Shown one piece after another: positions 1 to 9,756 of a stretch of 64,000 bases of DNA (position 1 is its first letter; each line of letters opens with the position of its first letter). The DNA is taken from NCBI RefSeq assembly GCF_021513195.1, contig NZ_CP090974.1, positions 3,794,001 to 3,858,000 of the forward strand, written 5' to 3'. A program made the translations under genes and the position numbers. The notes beneath the pieces are model-generated. The model saw nothing but the letters and a program-made list of their open reading frames with translations. It did not search any database and was not told the origin of the DNA. This stretch comes from Shewanella sp. OMA3-2 (GTDB taxonomy: Bacteria; Pseudomonadota; Gammaproteobacteria; Enterobacterales; Shewanellaceae).

Positions 1-873
1 AGGGCGCCGCGCACCATGCCAATATTGTGCCCTGGCAGGCTTTAGCGCAACGAACTGGTGCCAAGGTTATCGCGATCCCGTTAGATAATAACGGTCAAGT
101 TGATCTTACCGCTTACAATAGTTTATTAGCTCAGCAGCCAAAATTAGTGGCTTTATCCCATGTCACCAATGCACTAGGGATTCAAAATCCGGTTGCCGAC
201 ATGGTGGCTAGCGCCAATAAAGTCGGCGCGATAACCTTAATTGATGGTGCGCAAGCCGTGGCGCACTTAGAGGTTGATGTAGAATCAATGGGTTGTGATT
301 ACTATGTATTTTCAGGCCATAAAATGTATGGACCTACTGGGGTTGGCATTTTATATGGCAAACTTAACGCCCTTGAAATACTTACCCCTATGCTAACTGG
401 CGGTGAAATGATCAAAACGGTCAGCTTTGCTGGTACAAGCTATGGCGAGTTACCAAATAGATTAGAGGCGGGGACGCCAGCAATAGCAGAGGTGATCGGC
501 TTAGGCGCGGCGATCAGCTTTTTTATCTAATTTACCTAAAATACAGATCCGTCAACACGAACAATATTTAATTCAATATCTTCAGCAACAGTTAAGCCAA
601 TTGGGCGATATTAACGTATATGGTGTAACGACTAACACCCCCAATATTGGCGCTGTGGCGTTTAATCTGGCTAATGAGCACCATCAAGATGTCGGCATTT
701 TATTAGATCAGCAAGGCGTGGCTATCCGTGGCGGCCATCATTGTGCTATGCCGTTAATGCAAAGCTTACAGATTAAAGGCTGTTGTAGAGCCTCAATAGG
801 GGTGTACAGCAATCAACAAGATGTTGATCGCCTTATTAGCGCACTGACTGAAGTAAAATCGATTCTATTGTAA
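1..873 (+). CDS. csdA: Cysteine desulfurase CsdA/SufS family, 5'-partial and frameshifted
   Basis: PLP-dependent class V aminotransferase that removes sulfur from cysteine (or cysteine sulfinate) and passes it to the SufE-like protein encoded next. Visible motifs are the PLP-lysine region SGHKMYGPTG, the cofactor-binding DGAQAVAHLEVD, and the C-terminal catalytic Cys region RGGHHCAMP. The gene runs in from before base 1; codons are open from base 3. The frame breaks in a T6 run at 519-524. Removing one T lets the protein continue with SFLSNLPK into the second part, whose protein runs to 873. With only a one-base defect and both halves well conserved, a sequence error or a very recent mutation is likely. 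csdE follows after 8 nt, the usual csdA-csdE pair. Confidence 0.9.
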
Positions 874-881
874 GGTCAAAC

Positions 882-1331
882 ATGACTCACAACACCATAC
901 CAGCTTCAACCTTGTTCTTGCCTGTATCTGATGACTTGTTAACCGGCGCCAAGTTGATACAGCAAGCCAGTAATTGGCAAGAAAAATACCGTCAAATTAT
1001 GCTATTAGGTAAAAAGCTGCCAAGCTTAGCAGATGAATATCGTCTTGAGGTCGCCCAAGTAAAAGGTTGTGAAAGCCAGGCATGGCTATATCACCGTCAC
1101 ATTAATGGCCAACATTTTTACCTAGCCGACAGTGATGCGCGTATAGTCAAAGGGCTTATTGGATTATTACTTGTGGCCACCCAAGGGCAAACCCGCAGCC
1201 AAATAGCGCAATTTGATGTCAGTGCTTACTTCGATAACTTAGGGTTAAACGGACAGTTAAGCCCCTCGCGTACCAATGGTTTGCACGCACTAGCACAAGC
1301 CATTAAACACTACGCAACTGAGACCTACTAA
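882..1331 (+). CDS. csdE: SufE-family sulfur acceptor CsdE
   Basis: 149-residue sulfur acceptor that takes persulfide sulfur from CsdA and boosts its activity. The family cysteine lies in VKGCESQAWL (around residue 61), which fits the conserved G-C-E/Q loop of SufE and CsdE. Length matches the family (about 140-150 aa). It begins 8 nt after csdA, so it is probably co-transcribed. The M19-like gene follows 15 nt downstream and may be in the same transcript, though it has no obvious link to sulfur transfer. Assignment to CsdE rather than SufE rests mainly on the csdA partner and the absence of sufBCD here. Confidence 0.88.
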   Translation: MTHNTIPASTLFLPVSDDLLTGAKLIQQASNWQEKYRQIMLLGKKLPSLADEYRLEVAQVKGCESQAWLYHRHINGQHFYLADSDARIVKGLIGLLLVATQGQTRSQIAQFDVSAYFDNLGLNGQLSPSRTNGLHALAQAIKHYATETY

Positions 1332-1346
1332 AAGGATAAATCATTA

Positions 1347-2507
1347 ATGCCACATGACTTGCTCACCCGCCGTAAATTACTTAAAGGCCTTGGCGCAGCA
1401 GCGTTATGTAGTCCATTTCTGAGCCAGCAAGCCTGGGCAGCACGATCACACCCTTTATATATCGACGGTTTATCTTTTTTACCTAAGGATATTAACGATG
1501 TAAAAGCCTCTAAGTTGAGTGCCTTTATTGCCGATATTTCTGATATAGAAGCCATCAAACAGGCTGATGGCACCACCAATTATAAACGCAGTTATAATGC
1601 ATGTATAAAAAGCATTAAAGCAGCCAAAGCAGTAGTAGATGCTAACCCAGAAGTCTACTTACAAGGGCAAATAGGCCTTGATGTTACCAGAGCATATGAC
1701 ACCAATCGTACCGCTGTATTTTTCCAAATTCAAGGTGCTGATTGTGTTGAAACTGACAGCAGCGATACCGATTGGCAGCAACTAGAAGAATTTAAACAGC
1801 AGGGTTTACGGGTTTTACAGCTCACCCATCATTACGGTAACCGTTTTGCAGGTGGCGCATTAGATAACAATGGCAAAATAGGGTTAAACTTACCTTTAAC
1901 GCCAGCAGGCCATGAGTTAGTTGAGGCCATAAACCATCGCCATATGTTAATCGATGTTAGCCATTCCAGCGCAAAAACGGCACTTGATACCGCTAAAGCC
2001 AGTAACAGCCCAATAGTGCAAAGTCATGGCGCGGCAAGAAGCATGGTTAATCATGCCCGTTGTTCACCCGATGAGGTTATTCGCGCCATTGCCGACACCG
2101 GCGGCGTATTCGGTATTTTTATGATGAGCTTTTGGCTAACCAATAAACCTACCCCAACAATTAGCGACTACATTAAACAAATTGATCATGTGGTCAGAAT
2201 TGCCGGAGTAGACAGTGTTGCCATAGCGAACGACTACCCGTTGCGGGGCCAGGAAAACTTACTCAAGCTCAATAATAACAATGCCGAAGGGGTAAAAGAG
2301 TACTTAGATTGGTGGCACAGCTTACAAGCTAAAAATGTATTAGGTTTTGATGTAGAACCAAAACATGTAGTGATCCCCGAATTGAACAATATCGATCGCA
2401 TGAGCCTAATTGATGACGCACTGAAAAAAGCCCGTTTTAAATCATCTGATCGCGATCGCATCATGGGTGGCAATTGGCAAAGAGTATTAAAGCAGGTATT
2501 GATTTAA
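1347..2507 (+). CDS. Tat-exported membrane dipeptidase-like protein (peptidase M19 fold)
   Basis: 386-residue protein with a twin-arginine signal (LLTRRKLLKGLGAAAL, cleavage probably after AWA), so a folded periplasmic product. The fold looks like renal-type dipeptidase M19: IDVSHSS and QSHGAAR supply the two later metal histidines, and LTHHYGNRFAGG is the usual loop. The first metal motif HxD is replaced by YIDGLS, and the bridging Glu motif (IEG) reads IQGAD. Two or three zinc ligands are therefore missing compared with classical dipeptidases. I recall a Tat-dependent M19 clade with a similar IDGLSFLP start, so this may be a divergent subfamily, not decay. Function is uncertain: hydrolase with altered chemistry, or non-catalytic. 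Confidence 0.7.
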   Translation: MPHDLLTRRKLLKGLGAAALCSPFLSQQAWAARSHPLYIDGLSFLPKDINDVKASKLSAFIADISDIEAIKQADGTTNYKRSYNACIKSIKAAKAVVDANPEVYLQGQIGLDVTRAYDTNRTAVFFQIQGADCVETDSSDTDWQQLEEFKQQGLRVLQLTHHYGNRFAGGALDNNGKIGLNLPLTPAGHELVEAINHRHMLIDVSHSSAKTALDTAKASNSPIVQSHGAARSMVNHARCSPDEVIRAIADTGGVFGIFMMSFWLTNKPTPTISDYIKQIDHVVRIAGVDSVAIANDYPLRGQENLLKLNNNNAEGVKEYLDWWHSLQAKNVLGFDVEPKHVVIPELNNIDRMSLIDDALKKARFKSSDRDRIMGGNWQRVLKQVLI

Positions 2508-2640
2508 TACAGTATTTAAGCATAAACAAGTCATTACATTTTGAGGTAATCTACCCAAATGATTTACATGGGAAACCTGACTATTAAGCCTAAATATGTG
2601 GATTGATTTAGTTGTATAGGGCCTACAGTTGCTGCAATGA

Positions 2641-2787
2641 CTGGAAGAGAATATTGTCAAATGCTTTCAGGTTTATCATGTGGTGCGCCAGTATAAACCC
2701 AAGTTTATTGAACGGATTAAAAACATCTTAAGTGAATACGGATTAACCTCTTTACCCGCGGCAATCAGCTTACTTAAAACATTGTAA
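2641..2787 (+). pseudogene. Possible 3' remnant of an unidentified gene
   Basis: Between the M19-like gene and cysC lies about 340 nt without a recognised gene. One stretch stays open for 48 codons after a stop at 2638-2640 and ends in TAA. It reads like ordinary protein (for example KPKFIERIKNILSEYGL and ending AISLLKTL), but has no ATG near its start. It may be the C-terminal tail of a deleted gene. I do not recognise the family, and chance openness is possible at this length. Confidence 0.25.
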
Positions 2788-2794
2788 TCTGCAC

Positions 2795-2826
2795 CACAGT
2801 CGATGTGATAAACCACATCGACTGTG
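2795..2826. terminator. Perfect 13-bp stem-loop downstream of cysC
   Basis: Two 13-nt arms (2795-2807 and 2814-2826, CACAGTCGATGTG and its complement) enclose a 6-nt loop. The hairpin sits 21 nt past the cysC stop on the minus strand and could end the cys transcript. There is no clear T-run on either side, so it could instead be an mRNA-stabilising hairpin. Confidence 0.55.
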
Positions 2827-2847
2827 ATTAGATCCAATCTGTTACGA

Positions 2848-3471
2848 TTAAATCCCTAAACCTGCCATCATTTTTTCACCGTCAACAACTTGCAGCGCAC
2901 TTAAGTAATCAACCAGGGCTTGTACTTGAGTGGCCAAATCACCTTTGCTGGTGTCTATGGTCAGTTCTGCTGATTCAGGATTCTCATAAGGTGATGATAT
3001 ACCTGTAAAGTTAGCTATTTCACCTTTACGTGCTTTAGCATATAAACCTTTAGGATCGCGTGATTCGCACACACTCAATGGTGTTGAAACATGCACTTCA
3101 ATGAATTTGCCTTCAGGAAATAAATCCCGTACCCGCTCACGCTCAGCACGGGTTGGGGAAATAAATGCCGACAGCACGACTAAACCGGCATCAACCATTA
3201 GCTTGGCCACTTCACCGACGCGGCGCAAGTTTTCATCGCGATCATCAAGGCTAAAACCTAAGTCTTTACATAAACCATGGCGTACATTATCGCCATCAAG
3301 CAAGTAAGTATGAAAACCTGCGTTAAAAAGTGCATGTTCTAATGCGCCCGCTAAGGTCGACTTGCCTGAACCCGATAAGCCAGTAAACCATAATAATACT
3401 GGATTTTGATTTTTTTGACGCCCACGGGCGGCTTGATCTATTTCATGCTGATGCCAAACAATATCAGTCAT
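2848..3471 (-). CDS. cysC: Adenylylsulfate (APS) kinase
   Basis: Phosphorylates APS to PAPS with ATP, the second activation step of assimilatory sulfate reduction, in the cytoplasm. Walker A is [14 protein letters not shown] near residues 31-44, followed by the substrate motif DGDNVRHGL and the ISPTRAER segment. The 207-aa length is typical. It is the last gene of the minus-strand cobA-cysD-cysN-permease-cysC run and lies 73 nt after the permease, with a good ribosome site (AAGGAG) just upstream of the ATG. Its product feeds CysH, encoded beyond the island at 25.9 kb. Confidence 0.95.
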   Translation of the reverse strand: MTDIVWHQHEIDQAARGRQKNQNPVLLWFTGLSGSGKSTLAGALEHALFNAGFHTYLLDGDNVRHGLCKDLGFSLDDRDENLRRVGEVAKLMVDAGLVVLSAFISPTRAERERVRDLFPEGKFIEVHVSTPLSVCESRDPKGLYAKARKGEIANFTGISSPYENPESAELTIDTSKGDLATQVQALVDYLSALQVVDGEKMMAGLGI

Positions 3472-3544
3472 AACAACTCCTTTTACACCATACGTTCAAA
3501 CGGCATATAAAAACTAAAATTCAATACTAAAAATGACTCATTCA

Positions 3545-5272
3545 TTAGAATGGGAAAAAATAGGGCACGGCAAAAATAACGGTCAGTGAATACACCACAG
3601 ACAAAGGCAATCCTACTCGCACAAAGTCAGATAACTTATAATTACCTGCGTTATACACCATCAAATTGGTTTGATAACCGTAAGGTGAAATAAAGCTGGC
3701 ACTGGCACCAAACACCACTGCCATAATAAACGGACGAGGGTCAACGCCATAACTGGTTGCGACTGCATAGGCTACCGGAAACGCTAACGCTGCGGCGGCA
3801 TTATTGGTGATCAATTCAGTCACAATAAGGGTGATAAAAAACACCCCAACAAATGCTGCAAACACCCCATAACCATTAAATATACTGATAACACCATCAG
3901 CTAAATTTTTAGCTAAGCCAGTATCAATCATTAACGTGGCCAAGGATAAAGCACTGCCTACAATAATGACTAATTCAAGTGGGAAGCGACGTTTTAATTC
4001 AGACAAACTCACTGCACCAATAGCAAAGTAGCTCAGTAATAAAACCACCAATCCCTTTGCTAAAGGCAGCAGTTCAGTTACGCTGGCTAAGATAGTCAAC
4101 ACAAAGCCTAAAATCACCCAGTTACTGCGCTTATCATCTAATCGAACATTGAGATCTAAACCGCTAATCGCTGCAAAGTCGGTACTTAAATTAGGACTAT
4201 TGGAAAATCGGTCCCCAGGGGTAATCAATAACACATCCCCGGGCTGAAGCACGATGTCGCCTAAGCCACCTTTAAGGGGAGCATGGCCTCGGCGAATTGC
4301 CATCACAGCCGAATCATAAATTTCACGAAAACGCGCATCCTTTAGTGTGGTACCAACTAATTTAGATGAAGGGCCTAAAACAGCCTCAACCAAATTTTGA
4401 CCTTTAGCATGTTGCTTACCAAACCATTCAAGTCCATCAAATTGATGCAGTAGCTCAACTGACTCAACAGCACCACTAAAGCGCAACATATCACCCGCTT
4501 GGATCACCATATTAGGTGGTACGGGACAAATACGAATACCACTGCGTTCGAGTTCAACTAGGTAAAGCTTTTTCAGTGCACGTAGACGATTATCGACCAC
4601 GCTATGCCCTACCAGTTTAGAGTGCTTAGCCACATGGGCTTCAAGTAAATAAGGTAATGCCTCATCAAGATTTTCTTCACGGCGATCAGGCAAGGTATTG
4701 GCTAACAGCATCAATACCGCTAAACCGGTTATCACCACTAAAATACCTACTTGGCTGAACTCAAAAAAACCAAGGGGCTCAAGCCCAGCATTTTCAACAA
4801 ACGAGTTAACGATCAAGTTGGTTGAGGTACCAATTAGAGTTAATGTACCGCCTAAAATGGCGGCATAGTTTAATGGCAGTAATAATTTCGATGGCGCATG
4901 GGCTTGATTACGTCTTACTACACCGATTAACGACGCTACTACAGCAGTGTTATTGGTAAATGAAGACAGTAATGCGGTAGAAACACCCATTTTAGCTAAG
5001 GTACTAAATAAACTACCATTGCCAATAACCTGGCTTAACTTGCCGATTAACCAGGTCTTTTCGAGTGCTGTAGCGGCTAGCACCAACAGCACTAATACAA
5101 TCAAACCATTATTTGTAAAACTCATTAGTGCTTGGTTAAGTTCAACCAAGCCTAATAAGTAGGCGCTTAATAGCGCCATAAAAAACATTGTGGCAGGTTT
5201 GGCAGCCCCAGCTATTAGGCCGCCTACCATTGCTAACAATATGATCGCTAACAACCACATTTCATTCATCAA
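3545..5272 (-). CDS. SLC13/DASS-family permease with two RCK_C (TrkA-C) domains, likely sulfate transporter
   Basis: 575-residue inner-membrane protein. N-terminal hydrophobic helices (residues about 5-195) and C-terminal helices (about 385-575) flank a cytosolic insert of roughly 180 residues. The insert holds two RCK_C/TrkA-C modules (around GHSVVDNRLRALKKLYLVE and GTTLKDARFREIYDSA). The FTNNTAVVASLIG and TELITNNAAAALAFP repeats are the divalent-anion/Na+ symporter signatures. The start codon follows the cysN stop directly, so translation is probably coupled. Position within the operon between cysN and cysC supports sulfate as substrate, as for the plant and algal SLT-type carriers of the same layout. 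That substrate is inferred from context. Confidence 0.85.
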   Translation of the reverse strand: MMNEMWLLAIILLAMVGGLIAGAAKPATMFFMALLSAYLLGLVELNQALMSFTNNGLIVLVLLVLAATALEKTWLIGKLSQVIGNGSLFSTLAKMGVSTALLSSFTNNTAVVASLIGVVRRNQAHAPSKLLLPLNYAAILGGTLTLIGTSTNLIVNSFVENAGLEPLGFFEFSQVGILVVITGLAVLMLLANTLPDRREENLDEALPYLLEAHVAKHSKLVGHSVVDNRLRALKKLYLVELERSGIRICPVPPNMVIQAGDMLRFSGAVESVELLHQFDGLEWFGKQHAKGQNLVEAVLGPSSKLVGTTLKDARFREIYDSAVMAIRRGHAPLKGGLGDIVLQPGDVLLITPGDRFSNSPNLSTDFAAISGLDLNVRLDDKRSNWVILGFVLTILASVTELLPLAKGLVVLLLSYFAIGAVSLSELKRRFPLELVIIVGSALSLATLMIDTGLAKNLADGVISIFNGYGVFAAFVGVFFITLIVTELITNNAAAALAFPVAYAVATSYGVDPRPFIMAVVFGASASFISPYGYQTNLMVYNAGNYKLSDFVRVGLPLSVVYSLTVIFAVPYFFPF

Positions 5273-6715
5273 TTATTTTCCAATCAAACTGATGTCGCGA
5301 GCATTCCAGTGTGGAAAATGTTTGCGTACCAAGGTATTAAACTCAAGTTCAAACGCGCTAAACTCACTATTAGCTTGCTTTTCGCCTTGATAACCATCAA
5401 CCACCATCACGGCTGCAACAGTGGCATTTGATAGGCGATCGATTAAGATCATTCCGCCGGTATCACGCACCAAACTGTAGGCATCTAATACTACGGTTTC
5501 GGTTAAATCTAACTTTACTCGCGCAATCGTGTTTAAGCTTAAAGACGTTGCCGCGCTGCGCTCTAGGGTATTAACGTCAACCACGTATTCAATTTCACTG
5601 ACTACCGCTTGGGTTTTCTTACCAGCGACTTTTACATCGTACAGTTGACCAATCTGTAATGGCTTTTCATCCATCCACACAAGGTCGGCAACAATATGAT
5701 TAGCTAAGCTTGGTGCACTGTCTGGTTTAGCCAATAAGTCACCGCGAGAAATATCAATCTCATCTTCTAGAGTGATAGTGACTGCTTGTCCTGCAACCGC
5801 TTCAACCAAGTCACCATCAAAAGTCACAATACGTTCTATTTTGCTGCGCTTGTTAGACGGCAATGCGACAATCTCGTCACCCACTTTTAAAATGCCTGAC
5901 GATAAGGTTCCTGAAAAACCACGAAAATCAAGGTTAGGGCGCAGTACATACTGCACAGGGAAACGCGCCGGTAGCTCACTCAACTCACGTTGGGTGTCAA
6001 TGGTTTCCAGTAGCGCTAACAATGTGCCGCCTTGGTACCAATCACATTGGCTACTGCGATTAACAACGTTGTCGCCATTTAATGCGGACAAGGGGACATA
6101 ATGAATGTCTAAATCACCAAAATCACTGACAAACTGAGCAAAGTCAGCTTGAATATTATTGAAAACAGTTTGATCAAACCCCACTAAATCCATCTTATTG
6201 ACTGCCACAACAAAGTGACGAATACCCAATAATGATGCAATAAACGCATGACGCTTAGTTTGAGTTTGTACACCGTAGCGGGCATCAACCAAAATAACGG
6301 CTAAGTCACAGGTTGAAGCACCCGTTGCCATATTGCGGGTGTATTGCTCGTGCCCTGGGGTATCAGAAATAATGAACTTACGTTTTTCACTAGAGAAATA
6401 ACGGTAAGCCACATCAATGGTAATACCTTGCTCACGCTCAGCCTGTAAACCATCAACCAGTAATGCTAGGTCAATGGCCTCACCTGTAGTGCCCATTTTA
6501 GCGCTATCATTTTTTAAAGTAGCTAATTGGTCTTCATAAATTTGCGCGCTGTCGTGCAATAAGCGTCCAATAAGAGTACTTTTGCCATCATCAACACTGC
6601 CACAGGTTAAAAAGCGCAAAAGACCTTTGTTTTGCTGAAGGGCTAAATACTGTTTTACGCCATGCTCTAAAATTTCAGCGGCCATGCGAGTTGTGTTATT
6701 TTCTGCTTGATTCAT
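5273..6715 (-). CDS. cysN: Sulfate adenylyltransferase GTPase subunit
   Basis: EF-Tu-like GTPase that with CysD makes APS from sulfate and ATP. GTPase motifs are in order: [15 protein letters not shown] (G1), [12 protein letters not shown] (G3), NKMDLV (G4) and a serine-alanine G5 ([10 protein letters not shown]). These are followed by two beta-barrel domains. An upstream in-frame GTG exists at 6727, but the ATG at 6715 has a purine-rich ribosome site (GAGAAAG), so I prefer it; that gives about 480 aa, typical for CysN without a fused kinase. It lies about 60 nt downstream of cysD and directly abuts the SLC13 permease. Confidence 0.95.
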   Translation of the reverse strand: MNQAENNTTRMAAEILEHGVKQYLALQQNKGLLRFLTCGSVDDGKSTLIGRLLHDSAQIYEDQLATLKNDSAKMGTTGEAIDLALLVDGLQAEREQGITIDVAYRYFSSEKRKFIISDTPGHEQYTRNMATGASTCDLAVILVDARYGVQTQTKRHAFIASLLGIRHFVVAVNKMDLVGFDQTVFNNIQADFAQFVSDFGDLDIHYVPLSALNGDNVVNRSSQCDWYQGGTLLALLETIDTQRELSELPARFPVQYVLRPNLDFRGFSGTLSSGILKVGDEIVALPSNKRSKIERIVTFDGDLVEAVAGQAVTITLEDEIDISRGDLLAKPDSAPSLANHIVADLVWMDEKPLQIGQLYDVKVAGKKTQAVVSEIEYVVDVNTLERSAATSLSLNTIARVKLDLTETVVLDAYSLVRDTGGMILIDRLSNATVAAVMVVDGYQGEKQANSEFSAFELEFNTLVRKHFPHWNARDISLIGK

Positions 6716-6777
6716 ATTCTTTCTCACTCAATTTGAGTTTATCAACCTGATGTCTAAAACCATGTTCAATACTGAAC

Positions 6778-7686
6778 TTAGAAGTAACCTTGACGCTTCT
6801 TATGTTCCATCGACGCGCTTTGGTCTGAGTCAATCAGTCTACCTTGGCGTTCACTTGAGCGAGTCAGTAGCATTTCTTCGATAATTTTTTCTAAGGTATC
6901 GGCATCAGATGGCATTGCAGCGGTTAATGGATAACACCCTAATGTTCTAAAGCGGACTCGCTCTGTGGTGACTTGTTCACCCGCATCTAACGACATACGG
7001 TCATCATCTTTCATGATTAGCTGGCCACCCTTGTTCACTACAGGACGGTCGGCTGCGAAGTATAAAGGCACTATTTCAATATTTTCTTGGTAGATATATT
7101 GCCAAATGTCTAACTCAGTCCAGTTTGATAAAGGAAAAACCCGAATACTCTCGCCTTTGTTAACCGCGCCGTTATAGGTGCGCCACAACTCTGGACGTTG
7201 GTTTTTAGGGTCCCAGCGGTGGTGTTTATCACGGAATGAATAGACACGTTCTTTGGCTCGCGATTTTTCTTCATCACGGCGTGCACCACCAAACGCAGCA
7301 TCAAAACCATATTGATTTAAGGCTTGTTTAAGTGCTTGAGTTTTCATGACATCAGTGTGTTTAGCGCTACCGTGAGTAAACGGCCCAACGCCCTGCTCGA
7401 CACCTTCTTGATTTGTGTGCGTCAACAAATCAAGACCAAATTTTTTGGCTTGTGCGTCGCGAAAGGTAATCATCTCTTTAAATTTCCAACCGGTGTCAAC
7501 ATGCAATAACGGAAATGGGATCTTACCTGGATAAAAAGCCTTACGTGCTAAATGCAGCATGACTGAAGAATCTTTACCAATTGAATACATCATCACAGGA
7601 TTATCAAATTCAGCGGCAACTTCACGAATAATTTGAATGCTTTCTGCTTCCAGTTGTTGTAAATGGCTTAATGAACGACCTGCCAT
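6778..7686 (-). CDS. cysD: Sulfate adenylyltransferase subunit 2
   Basis: Catalytic ATP-pyrophosphatase subunit of ATP sulfurylase. The PP-loop is [14 protein letters not shown], followed by the conserved [15 protein letters not shown] region and [15 protein letters not shown]. The open frame reaches 7728, but the ATG at 7686 has GGAG at a 7-nt spacing and begins with the family-typical [17 protein letters not shown], giving 302 aa. Upstream is cobA (70 nt away) and downstream cysN, so the three genes are probably one transcript started from the cobA promoter region. Confidence 0.95.
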   Translation of the reverse strand: MAGRSLSHLQQLEAESIQIIREVAAEFDNPVMMYSIGKDSSVMLHLARKAFYPGKIPFPLLHVDTGWKFKEMITFRDAQAKKFGLDLLTHTNQEGVEQGVGPFTHGSAKHTDVMKTQALKQALNQYGFDAAFGGARRDEEKSRAKERVYSFRDKHHRWDPKNQRPELWRTYNGAVNKGESIRVFPLSNWTELDIWQYIYQENIEIVPLYFAADRPVVNKGGQLIMKDDDRMSLDAGEQVTTERVRFRTLGCYPLTAAMPSDADTLEKIIEEMLLTRSSERQGRLIDSDQSASMEHKKRQGYF

Positions 7687-7755
7687 GATGGATCTCCGTT
7701 TGCTAATGTTGCGAATAAAGTGAGCCACTTGCGCGGCCCAATAATTTAATTTGGT

Positions 7756-8577
7756 TTATAGTGCGCTTGCTGTAAAACTGGTTTTAGCAGATTCGGTGGC
7801 AGCGGTTTGTGGTTGAAACCAATTCAAGGTATCTGCCAACTGTACAACTTCGCCAATAATCATTAATGCTGGCATCACTAACGCGGGATCTGCTGCAATT
7901 AGGCCTAATTCCCCTAAGGTGCCAATAAAGCATTGCTGTTCTTGGGTTGTGGCTTTAGACACAATTGCAACTGGAGTATTAGCGCTGCGACCTGCATTGA
8001 TAAGTCCTTCGCTGATCACATCAGCATTTAGAATGCCCATGTAAACCACCAGCGTATTGTTTGGATTGGCATAACCTTGCCAATCCATTGGACGACTGGC
8101 TAATTGGCAATGGCCGGTAATAAACGTCACGCCCTGGGCATAGTCTCGGTGAGTCAGCGGAATACCTGCATAGGCTGAAGTGCCACTTGCAGCGGTAATG
8201 CCGGGAACCACTTCAAAAGCAACACCCGCTTTCACTAAGGTTTCTAGCTCTTCACCGCCACGTCCAAAAATGAATGGGTCGCCGCCTTTTAAACGCACCA
8301 CATTTTTACGGGTATAAGCTTTAGTCACTAATAACTGATTAATTTCATCTTGGCTGGCACTGTGTTTTCCGGCACGTTTGCCCACCGCTATTTTTTCAGC
8401 GCCATGGGGAATTAAATCTTGAATATCTTGGCTAACAAGTGCGTCATACAAGACCACATCTGCATGCTTAATAATACGATAAGCTTTGAGGGTTAATAGC
8501 TCTATGTCACCAGGGCCGGCACCCACTAGCCACACTTTACCTTTAGCCTGCTGACCTGGTATTGATACTAACTCCAT
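7756..8577 (-). CDS. cobA: Uroporphyrinogen-III C-methyltransferase (SUMT)
   Basis: Methylates uroporphyrinogen III twice with SAM to give precorrin-2, the precursor of siroheme that CysI needs. Signature motifs are VWLVGAGPGDIELLTLKA near the N terminus and VRLKGGDPFIFGRGGEE, plus EVVPGITAASG. At 273 aa it is the stand-alone CobA type, not the fused CysG. First gene of the minus-strand cys operon; a 16-bp element shared with the cysJ promoter lies 76 nt upstream of the start, which suggests common control by the sulfur regulator. Confidence 0.92.
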   Translation of the reverse strand: MELVSIPGQQAKGKVWLVGAGPGDIELLTLKAYRIIKHADVVLYDALVSQDIQDLIPHGAEKIAVGKRAGKHSASQDEINQLLVTKAYTRKNVVRLKGGDPFIFGRGGEELETLVKAGVAFEVVPGITAASGTSAYAGIPLTHRDYAQGVTFITGHCQLASRPMDWQGYANPNNTLVVYMGILNADVISEGLINAGRSANTPVAIVSKATTQEQQCFIGTLGELGLIAADPALVMPALMIIGEVVQLADTLNWFQPQTAATESAKTSFTASAL

Positions 8578-8652
8578 CGCACTTACCTCGTGTTCTTTGA
8601 TAGCATCAAATATAACGGTTTATATATTCCAGATATAATAGTAAATAGTTAG

Positions 8653-8668
8653 TTTTTATTCCATTTAG
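8653..8668 (-). promoter_or_regulatory. Candidate CysB-type element upstream of cobA-cysDN operon
   Basis: The 16-mer TTTTTATTCCATTTAG (plus-strand reading) is identical to one upstream of cysJ at 30424. In both places its near edge is 76 nt from the start codon of the first cys gene. Equal position and sequence in the two halves of one pathway is best explained by a shared activator. CysB is the usual regulator of these genes in gammaproteobacteria, but the assignment is inferred. Confidence 0.5.
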
Positions 8669-8693
8669 CTATAAGTAGAGTGCGACTTTTAGC

Positions 8694-8707
8694 TCGATAT
8701 CAATCAA
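8694..8707 (+). promoter_or_regulatory. FNR-like site upstream of pldA (one mismatch)
   Basis: TCGATATCAATCAA matches the FNR/EtrA consensus TTGAT-N4-ATCAA at 9 of 10 defined bases. It is about 80 nt upstream of the pldA start, a plausible activator position, and between the divergent pldA and cobA genes. Weak evidence by itself. Confidence 0.3.
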
Positions 8708-8786
8708 AAAATAAAATTTCACATGATTTCATTCAAGTATTGCGCTTACAATGCTATTACATGACAAGAACACTCTTAACGGACTA

Positions 8787-9683
8787 ATGACAATGAGACA
8801 CCCAAAAATTTTGATGCTACTGCCCTTAGTCGCAGGTATTTTTTCTTCGGCTTTAGTTGCAGAAAACTCACTGCTTGATGAACGGGTTAAAGATGAACTT
8901 GCAACATCAGAAAAACCTTTTGTACTGACTCCCCATAGACCTAACTACATTCTTCCGGTGACATACCAGTCAAACCCTAACAACACCCCATTTGAAGAAA
9001 AATACCCAGATCAGGATATACAGGTAGATGATATTGAAGCTAAATTTCAAATCAGCTTTAAATTCCCCCTTGTGTACAATATGTTTGGCGACAATGGCCA
9101 TTTATTTTTTGCCTATACTAATCAGTCATATTGGCAGCTCTATAATAAAGAGGTGTCATCACCTTTTAGGGAAACTAACCATGAACCCGAAATGTTCATG
9201 TTATTCAATAATGATTGGAAAGTGGCTGGTTTAACCAATTCGTTTTGGGGATTTGGCGCGGTACATCAATCAAATGGACAAACCGACCCATTATCGAGAA
9301 GTTGGAATAGACTATATGGCACTATGGTATTTGACCGTGGCCCCTTTGCATTAGGTATCAAGGCGTGGTGGCGTATACCCGAAGATGAGAAAAACTCACC
9401 AACGGATTCTAGAGGTGATGATAACCCTGACATTGATGATTACATGGGTAATTTTGAGGTCACTGGCGTTTATGGTTTAGATGCTCACAGATTTACTATG
9501 TTGCTGCGTAATAATTTGGCCAGTGATAATAAAGGCGCTGTCGAGTTAACCTGGAGCTACCCTATCATAGGCAATTTACGTGTTTACACTCAGTACTTTA
9601 ATGGTTACGGCGAAAGCTTAATTGATTACAACCATCACAATCAGCGCATCGGTATTGGTGTGGCATTAAATGATATTTTGTAA
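8787..9683 (+). CDS. pldA: Outer-membrane phospholipase A1 (OMPLA)
   Basis: Outer-membrane beta-barrel hydrolase that cleaves phospholipids misplaced in the outer leaflet. The catalytic His-Ser-Asn set is visible in GAVHQSNGQTDPLSRSWNRL (H, S two residues later, N in SWN), with the strand motif preceding it. A signal peptide (hydrophobic LMLLPLVAGIFSSALVA, cleavage before ENS) confirms export. The open frame reaches 8751, but the ATG at 8787 (or 8793) gives a normal signal peptide. The last strand ends RIGIGVALNDIL; the usual terminal aromatic residue is replaced by leucine. Divergent from cobA. Confidence 0.92.
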   Translation: MTMRHPKILMLLPLVAGIFSSALVAENSLLDERVKDELATSEKPFVLTPHRPNYILPVTYQSNPNNTPFEEKYPDQDIQVDDIEAKFQISFKFPLVYNMFGDNGHLFFAYTNQSYWQLYNKEVSSPFRETNHEPEMFMLFNNDWKVAGLTNSFWGFGAVHQSNGQTDPLSRSWNRLYGTMVFDRGPFALGIKAWWRIPEDEKNSPTDSRGDDNPDIDDYMGNFEVTGVYGLDAHRFTMLLRNNLASDNKGAVELTWSYPIIGNLRVYTQYFNGYGESLIDYNHHNQRIGIGVALNDIL

Positions 9684-9697
9684 AAATCAGTACTATT

Positions 9698-9739
9698 AAA
9701 ATAAAAAAACCTAGCAACAAGTGCTAGGTTTTTTATTTT
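9698..9739. terminator. Bidirectional terminator between pldA and the DUF3352-like gene
   Basis: Stem with arms ACCTAGCA and TGCTAGGT around loop ACAAG, flanked by A-rich sequence on the left and a T-run on the right. It can act as a Rho-independent terminator for both convergent genes. Confidence 0.85.
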
Positions 9740-9756
9740 AAAGCACTTGTTACAAA

